Positions 1-8,003 are shown, counted from the first letter of the stretch. The stretch is DNA of 64,000 bases from Siccibacter colletis (GCF_000696575.1 NZ_JMSQ01000007.1:126001-190000); one strand, 5' to 3'. Notes: a model not told the origin generated them from the letters alone. Numbers and translations: made by a program.

Positions 1-218
1 TTTTGGGTATAATCCTGCTGTTGCTTGGCCGATTCATTTTGATATTGGCTCAGGCGAACCTGCTGTTCTTTTTGATCAACCTGCTGACGATAACCACCCG
101 ACGTGGCGCAGCTCAGTTTGGTAATAAAGCTTGGATCTTGTGCGTGTAAATCACAGTCCTGGGGAGACGTAGTACAACCCGTAAGGACAAGGGCGGCAAG
201 AAGTGCGTATTTTCTCAT
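1..218 (-). CDS. Lipoprotein, partial (C-terminus beyond window edge)
   Basis: An open frame runs off the left edge. It begins MRKYALLAALVLTGC, a short type II signal peptide with lipobox LTGC, so the product should be a lipid-anchored envelope protein. The visible mature part is Gln-rich (YRQQVDQKEQQVRLSQYQ) and looks coiled-coil forming. Two further in-frame ATGs lie upstream (228-230 and 231-233); 218 was chosen because it gives a normal-length signal sequence, but no start has a strong Shine-Dalgarno. It is co-directional with the lipoprotein at 298-1035, 79 bp upstream, so both may be one operon. I do not recognise the family. Confidence 0.6.
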   Translation of the reverse strand, partial: MRKYALLAALVLTGCTTSPQDCDLHAQDPSFITKLSCATSGGYRQQVDQKEQQVRLSQYQNESAKQQQDYTQ

Positions 219-297
219 CAAATAATCCATCATTAGCGTCGAATAACGCTGCTTTAAGCAGTCTTAAACCGGCCGATAATGCTATCGGCCGAAAGGG

Positions 298-1035
298 TTA
301 ACCAAGGGAGATCGCCTGGCGCTGTTCATACAGCTCGTTGGTTTCTTGTTCCAGAGCAGCAATCTTGCTATTGAGATTGGCATATTCTTTGTTCAAATTT
401 GCCAGCTTGCTTTTCTCTGCACTTGTGGTGGTCGTTTGACCTTGTAAAGCGACCTTATAGGCAGATTCTTTATCCTTCATGCCTTTCATGGTCTCTTTCA
501 TCTTGCTGATGTTGGCATCAATTTGCGCCAGCTGGGTTTTCGCACCGGCTTTATCAAATCCAGCTTTATCTTTTTGGATGCTGATTTTGGTTAAGGTGGC
601 CTGGTTTTCGCTAATAACTTGTTTCATCGCCAGCGTCGATTTTTCAACCGCTGCGGTATCTTTGCTGATGTCGTTATCCATTGCCTGCAGACGATCGGCG
701 GTGGAGGCATAATCTTTTTTCAGTCCGTCAAGATAGTAGTTAGCGGTCATACCTGCAGCACAGCCAGCAGCGCCACCAATTGCAGCGCCGGCAAGCGCTT
801 TCTTCGAGTCACCTGCTAGCGCCCCTACTAACGCGCCGAGAGCTGCGCCGGATACGGCGCCTACGCCACAACCTTGTGCACCAGAAGCGCTAAAGAACTG
901 TGATTGTTCTGTGGTGGTAAGGCGAGGATCCGGCTTTGTCCCAGACAGGAGAGAGCTTCCGGTATTGGCACAGCCTCCAAGTAACAATGCTGCGGAAATC
1001 ACGATGCATGTGGTAGTTCGGTTAAATGTATTCAC
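298..1035 (-). CDS. Glycine-zipper, coiled-coil lipoprotein
   Basis: The 245-aa product has a type II signal peptide ending LLLGGC (lipidated Cys22). A Gly/Ala-rich glycine-zipper stretch follows at about residues 55-97 and can insert in or pack against a membrane. A long predicted coiled coil rich in Lys, Gln, Asn and Thr fills about 105-240. This suggests a lipid-anchored envelope protein reaching into the periplasm. It sits inside the tRNA-Phe integrative element next to a second lipoprotein. No catalytic motif is visible and I assign no function; a structural part of a secretion or conjugation envelope complex is possible but unsupported. Confidence 0.7.
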   Translation of the reverse strand: MNTFNRTTTCIVISAALLLGGCANTGSSLLSGTKPDPRLTTTEQSQFFSASGAQGCGVGAVSGAALGALVGALAGDSKKALAGAAIGGAAGCAAGMTANYYLDGLKKDYASTADRLQAMDNDISKDTAAVEKSTLAMKQVISENQATLTKISIQKDKAGFDKAGAKTQLAQIDANISKMKETMKGMKDKESAYKVALQGQTTTTSAEKSKLANLNKEYANLNSKIAALEQETNELYEQRQAISLG

Positions 1036-1714
1036 AATCTTTTTCCTTAAAAATAATTAAGTAACGACAAGCAAGCTGTATCAACTAAAAATTTAGAATT
1101 AGTAATGATTTTGTCCGACATTACTGATTATTGTATTAGTTATAAGATGTCAAAAGAGCTATTCAAAGAGTATTTAAATAATAAGCAATAAATTAATTGC
1201 AATGCGTTATTATGTGTTCGTAGGTATCCCGCACTGACAGCTTATGCAATTTTGTGTTTTCGTATCACTTTATGTTGGCCTTGCTGCTGAAACACATCTT
1301 TTTCAAAAATAATCGACATTTTCGAATTCGTAGGCCTTACCATGAAACATGGGAGGATATCTCCACATAAAATATACATTCCGTGAATATATCTCAACGT
1401 CAGAAATTTTTCCAGTGTGTACAATTAGAATGTTGATTCAACTGATTAATCTTTATTAAATACACTAAAGCTCATGCCAGAAATGCCGATAAATCACATG
1501 TGTGCTGTTGTCTTTGTTTGTGAAGTAGGTAGGGTTACAGTTCTTGTTTTCACTGATGTAATCTGTATTTGATATCTTAATGTAATGTAGTTTTTTATTA
1601 ATTGCAGTGTTTTGTGTATGCGTGGAAGGATGAGTGTACGTAAAGTGGCTAGCTAGAATGTTAATGGATACCTTGAAATATACTTTTGGGAGAGAGGGGT
1701 AATTTAAGATGCAT
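1036..1714. other. AT-rich stretch without a convincing gene
   Basis: About 680 bases with strongly elevated A+T and stops in all frames. The upstream region of the lipoprotein gene at 298-1035 must lie at its left end. I see no tRNA, no protein frame with a ribosome binding site and no clear terminator. Its right border is the outer end of an IS2-group remnant at 1715. Confidence 0.5.
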
Positions 1715-1815
1715 TAGACTAGCCCCATAGATCGCCAGACACTTCGCCTCTCTGAATCGCCACGGGTTTAACAGACACCTCAGAGTCATTTAAGATGGCT
1801 TAAAGAGAGGTGCCC

Positions 1816-2094
1816 ATGAGCGGTAAGCGTTATCCCGAAGAGTTTAAAATTGAAGCAGTCAAACAGGTTGTTGATCGTGGTTATTCTGTTTCCAGCGTTG
1901 CAACACGTCTCGATATCACCACCCACAGCCTTTACGCCTGGATAAAGAAGTACGGTCCGGATTCCTCCACTCATAAAGAACAGTCAGATGCTCAGGCCGA
2001 GATCCGGCGTCTCCAGAAAGAGCTGAAGCGGGTTACTGACGAACGGGACATATTAAAAAAAGCCGCGGCGTACTTCGCAAAACTGTCCGACTGA
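1816..2094 (+). CDS. IS3-family transposase OrfA (DNA-binding)
   Basis: This 92-aa protein has a helix-turn-helix at about residues 5-45 (SGKRYPEEFKIEAVKQV then VATRLDITTHSLYAWIKKYG). A leucine-zipper-like segment ending in ILKKAAAYFA follows. OrfA binds the inverted repeats and provides the N-terminus of the OrfAB fusion made by -1 frameshifting. The slippery run AAAAAAAG lies at 2055-2062, about 30 bases before the OrfA stop. ATG 1816 is preferred over the GTG at 1810 because AGAGAGG precedes it at good spacing. OrfA is intact. Confidence 0.85.
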   Translation: MSGKRYPEEFKIEAVKQVVDRGYSVSSVATRLDITTHSLYAWIKKYGPDSSTHKEQSDAQAEIRRLQKELKRVTDERDILKKAAAYFAKLSD

Positions 2095-2963
2095 GGTACG
2101 CCTTTATCCGTGACAACGCCCGTTGCTGGCCTGTTCGCCTGCTCTGTCGGGTGCTGGATGTTCATCCCAGTGGCTTTTACGCATGGCTTCAGCAGCCGCA
2201 TTCACAACGCCATCGGGCAGACCTGAGACTGACAGGACAGATTAAACAGTTCTGGCTGGAATCGGGATGCGTCTATGGTTATCGCAAGATCCATCTGGAT
2301 CTGCGGGACAGCGGGCAACAGTGCGGAGTCAACAGAGTCTGGCGACTGATGAAACGTGTCGGGATAAAGGCTCAGGTCGGATACCGGAGCCCGCGGGCAC
2401 GTAAAGGCGAGGCCAGTATTGTGTCGCCCAACAGGCTCCAGCGACAGTTCAATCCGGATGCTCCGGATGAGCGTTGGGTAACCGACATAACCTATATCAG
2501 GACCCACGAAGGCTGGCTGTATCTTGCTGTGGTTGTTGATCTGTTCTCACGCAAAATTATCGGCTGATCCATGCAATCCCGGATGACAAAGGACATTGTC
2601 CTGAACGCACTGCTGATGGCTGTATGGCGGCGTAATCCCCAAAAACAGGTGCTGGTTCATTCGGATCAGGGCAGTCAGTACACAAGCCATGAGTGGCAGT
2701 CGTTCCTGAAATCACACGGACTGGAGGGCAGCATGAGCCGTCGCGGTAACTGCCACGATAATGCGGTTGCAGAAAGCTTTTTCCAGTTGTTGAAACGCGA
2801 ACGGATAAAGAAAAAGATCTACGGAACACGGGAGGAAGCCCGCAGCGATATTTTTGATTACATCGAAATGTTTTATAACAGTAAGCGTCGGCATGGTTCT
2901 AGCGATCAGATGTCACCGACAGAATATGAAAACCAGTATTATCAACGGCTCGGAAGTGTCTAG
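2062..2963 (+). pseudogene. IS3-family transposase OrfB, broken by a nonsense codon
   Basis: OrfB is in the -1 frame relative to OrfA and open from the slippery site. It is an rve/DDE integrase: the first catalytic Asp is in WVTDITYI, the second in HSDQGSQY and the Glu in NAVAESFF. A TGA at 2565-2567 interrupts it after SRKIIG; the same frame resumes at once with SMQSRMTKDIV and runs to 2963. In related transposases this position is Trp (IIGWSM), so TGG to TGA is the simplest explanation. The stop lies between the first and second catalytic Asp, so no full DDE domain can be made without readthrough. Confidence 0.85.
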
Positions 2964-3012
2964 ATTATCCGTGGCGATTCACTCTTAAAATAAGAGGTAG
3001 TCTTAGACCTAT

Positions 3013-3144
3013 TGGATTTGCCCCTATATTTCCAGACACCTGTTATCACTTAACCCATTACTGGCCCGCTGCCGCAGATATTCCCGTGGCGAGCGATAAC
3101 CCAGCGCACTATGCGGATGCCATTCGTTATAATGCTCGAACGCC
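3013..3144 (-). mobile_element. IS2 right-end fragment with InsD C-terminus
   Basis: The outer end TGGATTTGCCCC at 3013 matches the right inverted repeat of IS2. Reading the minus strand, the fragment encodes the last part of the IS2 transposase InsD ([20 protein letters not shown], then LSDNRCLEI and stop). Only 132 bp are left; the rest of the element is missing because IS1 begins at 3145. It inserted into the IS2-group left end that finishes at 3012. It is a dead remnant. Confidence 0.85.
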
Positions 3145-3159
3145 GGTAATGACTCCAAC

Positions 3160-3663
3160 TTACTGATAGTGTTTTATGTTCAGATAATGCCCGATGACCT
3201 TGTCATGCAGCTCCACCGATTTTGAGAACGACAGTGACTTCCGTCCCAGCCTTGCCAGATGTTGTCTCAGATTCAGGTTATGTCGCTCAATGCGCTGAGT
3301 GTAACGCTTGCTGATAACGTGCAGCTTTCCCTTCAGGCGTGATTCATACAGCGGCCAGCCATCCGTCATCCATACCACGACCTCAAAGGCCGACAGCAGG
3401 CTCAGAAGACGCTCCAGTGTGGCCAGAGTGCGTTCACCGAAGACGTGCGCCACAACCGTCCTCCGTATCCTGTCATACGCGTAAAACAGCCAGCGCTGAC
3501 GTGATTTAGCACCGACGTAGCCCCACTTTTCGTCCATTTCAGCGCAGACAATCACATCACTGCCCGGTTGTATGCGCGAGGTTACCGACTGCGGCCTGAG
3601 TTTTTTAAGTGACGTAAAACCGTGTTGAGGCCAACGCCCATAATGCGTGCACTGGCGCGACAT
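3160..3663 (-). CDS. insB: IS1 transposase, InsB frame (made as InsAB')
   Basis: This is the catalytic part of IS1 transposase. The active enzyme is an InsAB' fusion produced by -1 frameshifting at an A6C run, visible on the minus strand at 3600-3606 (reading AAAAAAC). The frame contains [25 protein letters not shown] and [20 protein letters not shown], which carry the acidic residues and C-terminal features of the family. It ends YLNIKHYQ as in known copies and has no internal stop, so the element looks active. The first residues of this open frame overlap insA and are not a separate start. Confidence 0.9.
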   Translation of the reverse strand: MSRQCTHYGRWPQHGFTSLKKLRPQSVTSRIQPGSDVIVCAEMDEKWGYVGAKSRQRWLFYAYDRIRRTVVAHVFGERTLATLERLLSLLSAFEVVVWMTDGWPLYESRLKGKLHVISKRYTQRIERHNLNLRQHLARLGRKSLSFSKSVELHDKVIGHYLNIKHYQ

Positions 3664-3857
3664 CCGACGCCATTCATGGCCATATCAATGATTTTCTGGT
3701 GCGTACCGGGCTGAGAGGCGGTGTAAGTGAACTGTAGTTGCCATGTTTTACGGCAATGAGAGCAGAGATAGCGCTGATGTCCGGCAGTGCTTTTGCCGTT
3801 ACGCACCACGCCTTCAGTAGCGGAGCAGGAAGGACATCTGATGGAAATGGAAGCCAC
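3582..3857 (-). CDS. insA: IS1 InsA, DNA-binding regulator
   Basis: This 91-aa protein has an N-terminal zinc finger (CPSC, then CSHCRK at about residues 9-36) and a helix-turn-helix ([17 protein letters not shown]). InsA binds the IS1 ends and represses transcription when made alone; it is also the N-terminal part of the InsAB' transposase. Sequence and length match IS1 InsA. It overlaps the InsB frame through the frameshift window. Confidence 0.93.
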   Translation of the reverse strand: MASISIRCPSCSATEGVVRNGKSTAGHQRYLCSHCRKTWQLQFTYTASQPGTHQKIIDMAMNGVGCRASARIMGVGLNTVLRHLKNSGRSR

Positions 3858-3907
3858 GCAAGCACCTTAAAATCACCATCATACACTAAATCAGTAAGTT
3901 GGCAGCA

Positions 3908-5293
3908 TTACCTACTTAGCGGCCAGAATTCACTTGCTGCTGCCGTGAGTAATAGCGTGACCAGTACGAGCATGATGGCCGACGTTATTCGCTCAACCCG
4001 GCGATATGACCGCATTGCGGTATTAATGGGAAGACCCGCCAGCTCCTGATAATCCTGTTCATCCAGAAAACCATATAACTTACTTCTCCAGGTTATTCTT
4101 TTTTTTTCCAGCAGTGAAAGGGCATTCCGATTGATATAGACCGACATCCCGTATGAGATGGCGATATACAGGGCCAGTGCACAAAATGCCAGGGCATACA
4201 CTTTTTGCGGACCACTTGCCTTCAGGGCCTCCAGACTGTAGCGAAGGATCAGAGTGCTGATGACCAGGGCCATATCTTTCCACAACGCGGAAGACAGGTC
4301 ACGCGACTGCTGCAGAATTTTTTGGGTGTCCTCTGTCAGGCTTTTTCGCAAATCGCCCAGCGATTTAAGGGTGTCTTTTCCCCCTGTCCGGATATGGGCC
4401 TTGTAGAGAAGTCGGGCTGACTCCAGTGCCGGGGGGAGTCGATACACAATGCCTTCACAAAACGTAACGCCCTCCGGCCATTCTCTGGCCAGTTCACTGG
4501 ACAAAAAGGTATGTTTAAGCTCGGTTTCGTTTCCTTCCAGAAAAATCCATTTTGCTGTTTCCTGAATGACGTCAAAGGCGGGCAGAGCTGCATGCTCTTC
4601 CCCGAAAGGGATTTTCCGCGGCGGTTTTCCAGACAGTCCGACCTTTTTTATTTCGGCAGCAAAAAGCTCATTGACGAAACATTTCAACAATTCCCGACAA
4701 GCGAGTGATTCCCAGAGCCTCATTGGTTCGTCGAACACTGTATCGCCGGATATAAGGATCCAAGGTGCAATGGTCTCTGGGGGAAGAAAGTCAGTTGAAA
4801 AACAACGGATAATGCTTTTTGTGACGGAGGCTGTCTGAGCTGGGACGTCGGTTTCGCTCTCATCCGGGAGAATCTCTTTCCACGGCACGACCTTCCATTG
4901 TTGTGTTTCAAATGCTTCGCTGATAAACAGGGCGCAGATGCGGTGATACTGACAGAGCCTGGGATCCTGGAGTAAAAACGTGCGCCAACCTTCCAGTGTG
5001 AAGAGGCGCAAAATTCCGGGGAGTTCATCGCTGATGATGGTGATAAAGTGCTTCTGACCGGGAACACCTTGCGCGGGGTGGATATCATCTCGACTATCAT
5101 CAACAAAGGTGATCCTGAGATTTTCGGCATCAGTATCCATTACTTCCCCCCATAACTGAAGGGTGTCATTATCCATGGTTCCAGAAATGAACAGTTTCCG
5201 GGTGGTTGCCTGCTGATCTTCCGTGATCACCAGATCAGATGCGCGGCGTGAGCAGTCAATTGCCTTACCGATTTTTTCCAGTATCGATGTCAT
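3908..5293 (-). CDS. Uncharacterised protein with three C-terminal membrane segments; 3' end altered by IS1
   Basis: The 461-aa product has about 330 soluble residues without a motif I recognise. Hydrophobic segments follow at roughly 341-355, 365-386 and 437-455, so the N-terminal part probably faces the cytoplasm from an inner-membrane anchor. ATG 5293 lies inside the end of the upstream gene (29-bp overlap), with GGTGA at normal spacing: translational coupling and shared function are likely. The stop codon and two bases of the last Arg codon come from the IS1 end at 3912, so the native C-terminus is unknown and probably lost. I cannot name the family. Position beside an integrase and pairing with a nucleoid-protein homologue make an anti-phage role a guess worth testing. 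Confidence 0.7.
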   Translation of the reverse strand: MTSILEKIGKAIDCSRRASDLVITEDQQATTRKLFISGTMDNDTLQLWGEVMDTDAENLRITFVDDSRDDIHPAQGVPGQKHFITIISDELPGILRLFTLEGWRTFLLQDPRLCQYHRICALFISEAFETQQWKVVPWKEILPDESETDVPAQTASVTKSIIRCFSTDFLPPETIAPWILISGDTVFDEPMRLWESLACRELLKCFVNELFAAEIKKVGLSGKPPRKIPFGEEHAALPAFDVIQETAKWIFLEGNETELKHTFLSSELAREWPEGVTFCEGIVYRLPPALESARLLYKAHIRTGGKDTLKSLGDLRKSLTEDTQKILQQSRDLSSALWKDMALVISTLILRYSLEALKASGPQKVYALAFCALALYIAISYGMSVYINRNALSLLEKKRITWRSKLYGFLDEQDYQELAGLPINTAMRSYRRVERITSAIMLVLVTLLLTAAASEFWPLSR

Positions 5294-6326
5294 CTGTCAC
5301 CAGCCCTGCAGTCACTATCACTATACGTTTTCGCCCGTCTTCCATCGTTTGGATATCCGGTGCATTATCCTCATCGTAGATAACAATAACATCTTCCAGA
5401 GTTTCCAGTTTTCTTTTCCGTGGCTTAGGAATGTTCTCAGGGGTGATCCGGAAAGATTCACCTGAAATTCCCAGGTCTTTTATTTTACGGGTAAAGGATT
5501 TGACCAGCGGATGATCTTCTTCCATTGGTCCAAAAATCTGGTTAAGCAGGGAAAGGGGTTCATCGGTGTTAAAATCCTGCGCCCCGTGATGTAACGTTTC
5601 ATAAATCTTGTTAACACCGCTGCGTCTGATGTCGTCCGGTAACAGGTCTCGATGCTTTTTGAAGACATCCTTGAGTGCGGCAACCAGTTTGTCGCTGAGA
5701 TCGGTTGTACTGTTGACGCGCTGTACCTGTAAAAAACGCTCAAAATAAACGGAGATATTGGTTCGTTTGCTGCGATCCCGAACGACAACCCGCCCACCCT
5801 GAGCATCTGCCGTCAGGCGGACCAGAGCAATTTTCTGCATGGCTTCAGCTTTCTTGACGAAGCTTTCGCGGAAACGTTCGAGTCTGGGAACCTGAAACTC
5901 GTCTCCCTCCGCATCCAGCACGTAACGTACCACGTCCTCGTTATCATATTTAATGAGGGCAAACAGTTTTTCATCATTGAGGGTGTGAAGCTCAAAAAGA
6001 AAAAATACCCCCATGCTGGCATTTTTTGTGTGGTGGTGAGACTGAAAATCGTTTGCCAGAAAGGTGGACTGTTCGGTGAAGCAACTGGCGTCGGTATCGG
6101 CATTGTTCCTTATGAGCCGCAGAATGCGCTCGGTATTGGACAATTCCGTAAACCGGAACATGTTACCGCTTAATGCAGACTTAATCCGTTCCAGAAAAAA
6201 ATCGACGTGTTCAGGTGGTGATATTTCGCTGAGCAGCACTGGGATCTCCAGTTCCCCACCAACGACATGAAAAATCATTCGTTTTATTGTCAGTGCATTA
6301 ATTTCTTCATCCGTTAAAAAACTCAT
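5265..6326 (-). CDS. YejK/NdpA-like nucleoid-associated protein homologue
   Basis: This 353-aa cytoplasmic protein resembles the 37-kDa nucleoid-associated protein family of E. coli YejK in layout. It opens with IKRMIFHVVGGE, then LSEISPPEHVDFFLERI, an S-T-F-L-A segment and a beta-rich MGVFFLFELHTLNDEKLFALIKYDN. The match is by pattern and distant. The last 60 residues are acidic and differ from YejK. ATG 6326 is preceded by GGGTG. It is the first gene of a two-gene operon whose second member is a membrane protein, which is not the context of housekeeping yejK. Horizontal transfer with the integrase is likely. Function unknown. Confidence 0.65.
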   Translation of the reverse strand: MSFLTDEEINALTIKRMIFHVVGGELEIPVLLSEISPPEHVDFFLERIKSALSGNMFRFTELSNTERILRLIRNNADTDASCFTEQSTFLANDFQSHHHTKNASMGVFFLFELHTLNDEKLFALIKYDNEDVVRYVLDAEGDEFQVPRLERFRESFVKKAEAMQKIALVRLTADAQGGRVVVRDRSKRTNISVYFERFLQVQRVNSTTDLSDKLVAALKDVFKKHRDLLPDDIRRSGVNKIYETLHHGAQDFNTDEPLSLLNQIFGPMEEDHPLVKSFTRKIKDLGISGESFRITPENIPKPRKRKLETLEDVIVIYDEDNAPDIQTMEDGRKRIVIVTAGLVTDDIDTGKNR

Positions 6327-6501
6327 AGTGACACCCCGTTATTTCGTGTCTTATTTTATCGTTAATTGCTGTGACATGCTTTAAAGCGGGTAGTATAGGT
6401 AATCCCCTGTACCTACGTAAAATAGTTCATCACAAGGACAGGCGGCAGCTTGCCATCACCCCCTCTGTGAATAAATGTATACAGGGAAAGAATAAGTAAA
6501 C

Positions 6502-6529
6502 ATTCTCCCGGCATTTCTGCCGGGAGAAT
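6502..6529 (-). terminator. Hairpin after integrase gene
   Basis: A perfect 12-bp stem (ATTCTCCCGGCA / TGCCGGGAGAAT) with a 4-base loop begins three bases after the integrase stop codon. On the minus strand it is followed by GTTTACTT, a weak U-tract. It probably ends integrase transcription and shields the operon at 6326, which would then need its own promoter in 6327-6500. Confidence 0.65.
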
Positions 6530-6532
6530 AGA

Positions 6533-7786
6533 TTATAATTGTTGTCTGGCGTAATCGAAAGGTGAGACCGGATTTTCACTATTCGCATCGAGAAAATCTG
6601 CCCACCATTGCAGCATCAATTTGCGTTCGTCTAAGAACTCAGCTTTATGAATGTAGGCCGCACGTACGCCATTACGCTCCTGATGGCTCATCTGACGTTC
6701 AACAGCATCCCTGGACCATAGACCAGATTCAATCAATGAACTGCATGCCATTGCCCTGAAGCCGTGGCCACAAACGTCAACTTTTGTATTGTAGCCCATC
6801 AGGCGTAACGCGTTATTCACCGTATTTTCACTCATAGGTTTCCATGGATTGTGGTCGCCAGTGAAAATTAGCTCGTGCTCACCGCTGATGACCTGGATTT
6901 GTTTGAGAATATCCAGTGCCTGAGTTGAGAGTGGAACCAGATGCTCTGTACGCATTTTGGAGCCACGATGCGAGTACTTGACCCCTTCAATAGGTTTTCG
7001 TTCAGGAGGAATGGTCCACATGGCTTTCTCGAAGTCGATCTCAGACCATCTTGCAAAGCGAAGCTCACTGGAACGAATGAAGATAAGCAGGGTAAGTTTA
7101 GTTGCCAGTCGGGTAAGAGGTTGTCCCCTGTAGGTATCCAGTCGTTCAAGGAGCTCTGAAATGCGATTTAAGGCGAGGGCAGGACGGTGCTGGCGTTTCA
7201 CCGTCGTTAAAGCACCAGCCATATCCACGGCAGGGTTATAGCTGATAATGCCGGACTGGGCAGCATAGCGCATGATTGCAGTGATACGTTGCTGAAGGCG
7301 GGCAGCAATCTCATATATCTCTTTTGCTTCGGCTGCTTTAACGGGGATAAGTAAATCAGGAGTTCGGAGGGCGGTAATATCACGTGAGCCGATAAAGGGG
7401 AAAACATGAGTCTCAAGGCTTTTCAGTATCTTCTCACTATGTGCTTCGGACCATTTTTTGTTGCTCTTGTGCCACTGACGCGCAACAAGCTCGAACGTAT
7501 TACTGGCCTCCGGTACTGCTTTCTTTACTCGCTTCTGTTCGCAAGGGTCGACACCATCAGAAATGAGTTTTCTCGCTGCATCGCGCTTTTCCCTTGCTTC
7601 TGATAATGAGACTTCAGGATAGACGCCCAGAGCGAGCGTTTTCTCTTTGCCCAGAAACCGATAGCGGAGCCGCCAGTAACGCGAGCCGTTAGGGTGAACG
7701 AGCAAAAACATGTTGCCGCTGTCAGCAAGTTTATAAGGTTTTTCATCCGGTTTAGCTGCACGGATTTTAGCGTCAGTGAGCGCCAT
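6533..7786 (-). CDS. int: P4-type tyrosine integrase of the tRNA-Phe element
   Basis: This site-specific recombinase (417 aa) integrates and excises the element at the tRNA-Phe 3' end. The N-terminus (ALTDAKIRAAKPDEKPYKLAD) is the DUF4102 arm-binding domain of P4-family integrases. The C-terminal catalytic domain has all key residues: Arg238 in FIRSSELR, His341 and Arg344 in HGFR, His368, and nucleophile Tyr378 in AAYIHKAEF. The gene lies about 200 bp from the tRNA gene and is read away from it, the usual arrangement. It looks intact. No excisionase gene is identified in the visible part of the element. Confidence 0.93.
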   Translation of the reverse strand: MALTDAKIRAAKPDEKPYKLADSGNMFLLVHPNGSRYWRLRYRFLGKEKTLALGVYPEVSLSEAREKRDAARKLISDGVDPCEQKRVKKAVPEASNTFELVARQWHKSNKKWSEAHSEKILKSLETHVFPFIGSRDITALRTPDLLIPVKAAEAKEIYEIAARLQQRITAIMRYAAQSGIISYNPAVDMAGALTTVKRQHRPALALNRISELLERLDTYRGQPLTRLATKLTLLIFIRSSELRFARWSEIDFEKAMWTIPPERKPIEGVKYSHRGSKMRTEHLVPLSTQALDILKQIQVISGEHELIFTGDHNPWKPMSENTVNNALRLMGYNTKVDVCGHGFRAMACSSLIESGLWSRDAVERQMSHQERNGVRAAYIHKAEFLDERKLMLQWWADFLDANSENPVSPFDYARQQL

Positions 7787-7810
7787 TGGTGGGGTCTCCT
7801 GATAGTAAAA

Positions 7811-7857
7811 GGGGTATAAATTTTATCGAATCAGACTATACCCTCAGTTGTACCCTC
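7811..7857. promoter_or_regulatory. Repeated TACCCTC motifs upstream of integrase
   Basis: Between the integrase start and the tRNA are two direct copies of TACCCTC (7839-7845 and 7851-7857, 12 bp apart) and an inverted copy GGGGTATA at 7811-7818. Short repeats here are commonly integrase arm sites or operators for integrase autoregulation. This is an inference from position and repetition. Confidence 0.35.
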
Positions 7858-7944
7858 GCAAGGCACTTGATGCGGGTTGAATTTGATTGAGTGGGGTGGA
7901 GTTAACGTGTTGTGGATGTGTTGATTTTAGCGGGATTAGAATGC

Positions 7945-7970
7945 AAAAACGGACCTCCGTAGAGGTCCGT
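7945..7970 (-). terminator. Terminator of tRNA-Phe gene
   Basis: A 9-bp perfect stem (7949-7957 with 7962-7970, loop CGTA) is followed on the minus strand by TTTTT (7949-7945). It lies 12 bp after the CCA end of the tRNA and is a standard rho-independent terminator. Confidence 0.85.
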
Positions 7971-7981
7971 TGATATGAATT

Positions 7982-8003
7982 TGGTGCCCGGACTCGGAAT
8001 CGA
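7982..8003 (-). other. Inferred attachment site in the 3' end of tRNA-Phe
   Basis: P4-type integrases usually recombine in the 3' half of a tRNA gene, and the element-encoded integrase lies on that side. The crossover core should therefore be in the acceptor/T-arm end. I did not find a second copy of this segment between position 1 and 7980, so the distal att site should lie left of the window. Exact core limits cannot be set from one end. Confidence 0.5.

Larger units (their letters stand above)
1753..2981 (+). mobile_element. IS3-family insertion sequence (IS3 group), 1229 bp
   Basis: Both ends are visible. The left end begins TGAATCGCCACGG and the right end, read from outside, also begins TGAATCGCCACGG; the imperfect inverted repeat extends about 29 bp. 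A 3-bp target duplication CTC flanks it (1750-1752 and 2982-2984), typical of the family. It carries overlapping orfA and orfB with a -1 frameshift signal. Complete ends and a matching duplication indicate simple transposition without later rearrangement. orfB has an in-frame stop, so this copy should not move by itself. Confidence 0.88.
1715..3012 (+). mobile_element. IS2-group left-end remnant, split by an IS3-family element
   Basis: Two pieces, 1715-1752 and 2985-3012, join into a left end of the IS2 kind once the 1753-2981 insertion and one CTC are removed. It starts TAGACTAGCCCC and contains the short palindrome CCTCTTAAAATAAGAGG followed by TAGTCTTA. Recalled IS2 has the same layout (TAGACTGGCCCC, a TCACTTAAATAAGTGA palindrome, TAGTCTTA) with base differences, so this is a related element rather than IS2 itself. 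Only about 65 bp survive. The inner side is cut at 3013 by the outer right end of a second IS2-type copy. No coding part remains. Confidence 0.6.
3145..3912 (-). mobile_element. IS1, complete 768-bp copy
   Basis: The ends GGTAATGACTCCAACTTA (3145) and, on the other strand, GGTAATGCTGCCAACTTA (ending 3912) are the IS1 inverted repeats, and the length is exactly 768 bp. insA and the insB frame are both open. The expected 9-bp target duplication is absent: the left flank is TCGAACGCC and the right flank TACTTAGCG. The left flank is IS2 sequence and the right flank the 3' end of a host-element gene. This fits an IS1-driven adjacent deletion or recombination between two IS1 copies, not a simple insertion. 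Confidence 0.93.

Noticed and set aside
1242..1424. 60-codon minus-strand frame in the AT-rich gap
   Set aside because: No ribosome binding site, no recognisable composition or motif; expected by chance.
5223..6270. Plus-strand frames opposite the two-gene operon
   Set aside because: Short, no ribosome sites, and antisense to overlapping genes with better starts and composition.
1..7980. Search for a second copy of the tRNA-Phe 3' end as attachment site
   Set aside because: No copy was seen by eye in this stretch; the distal end is probably outside the window.
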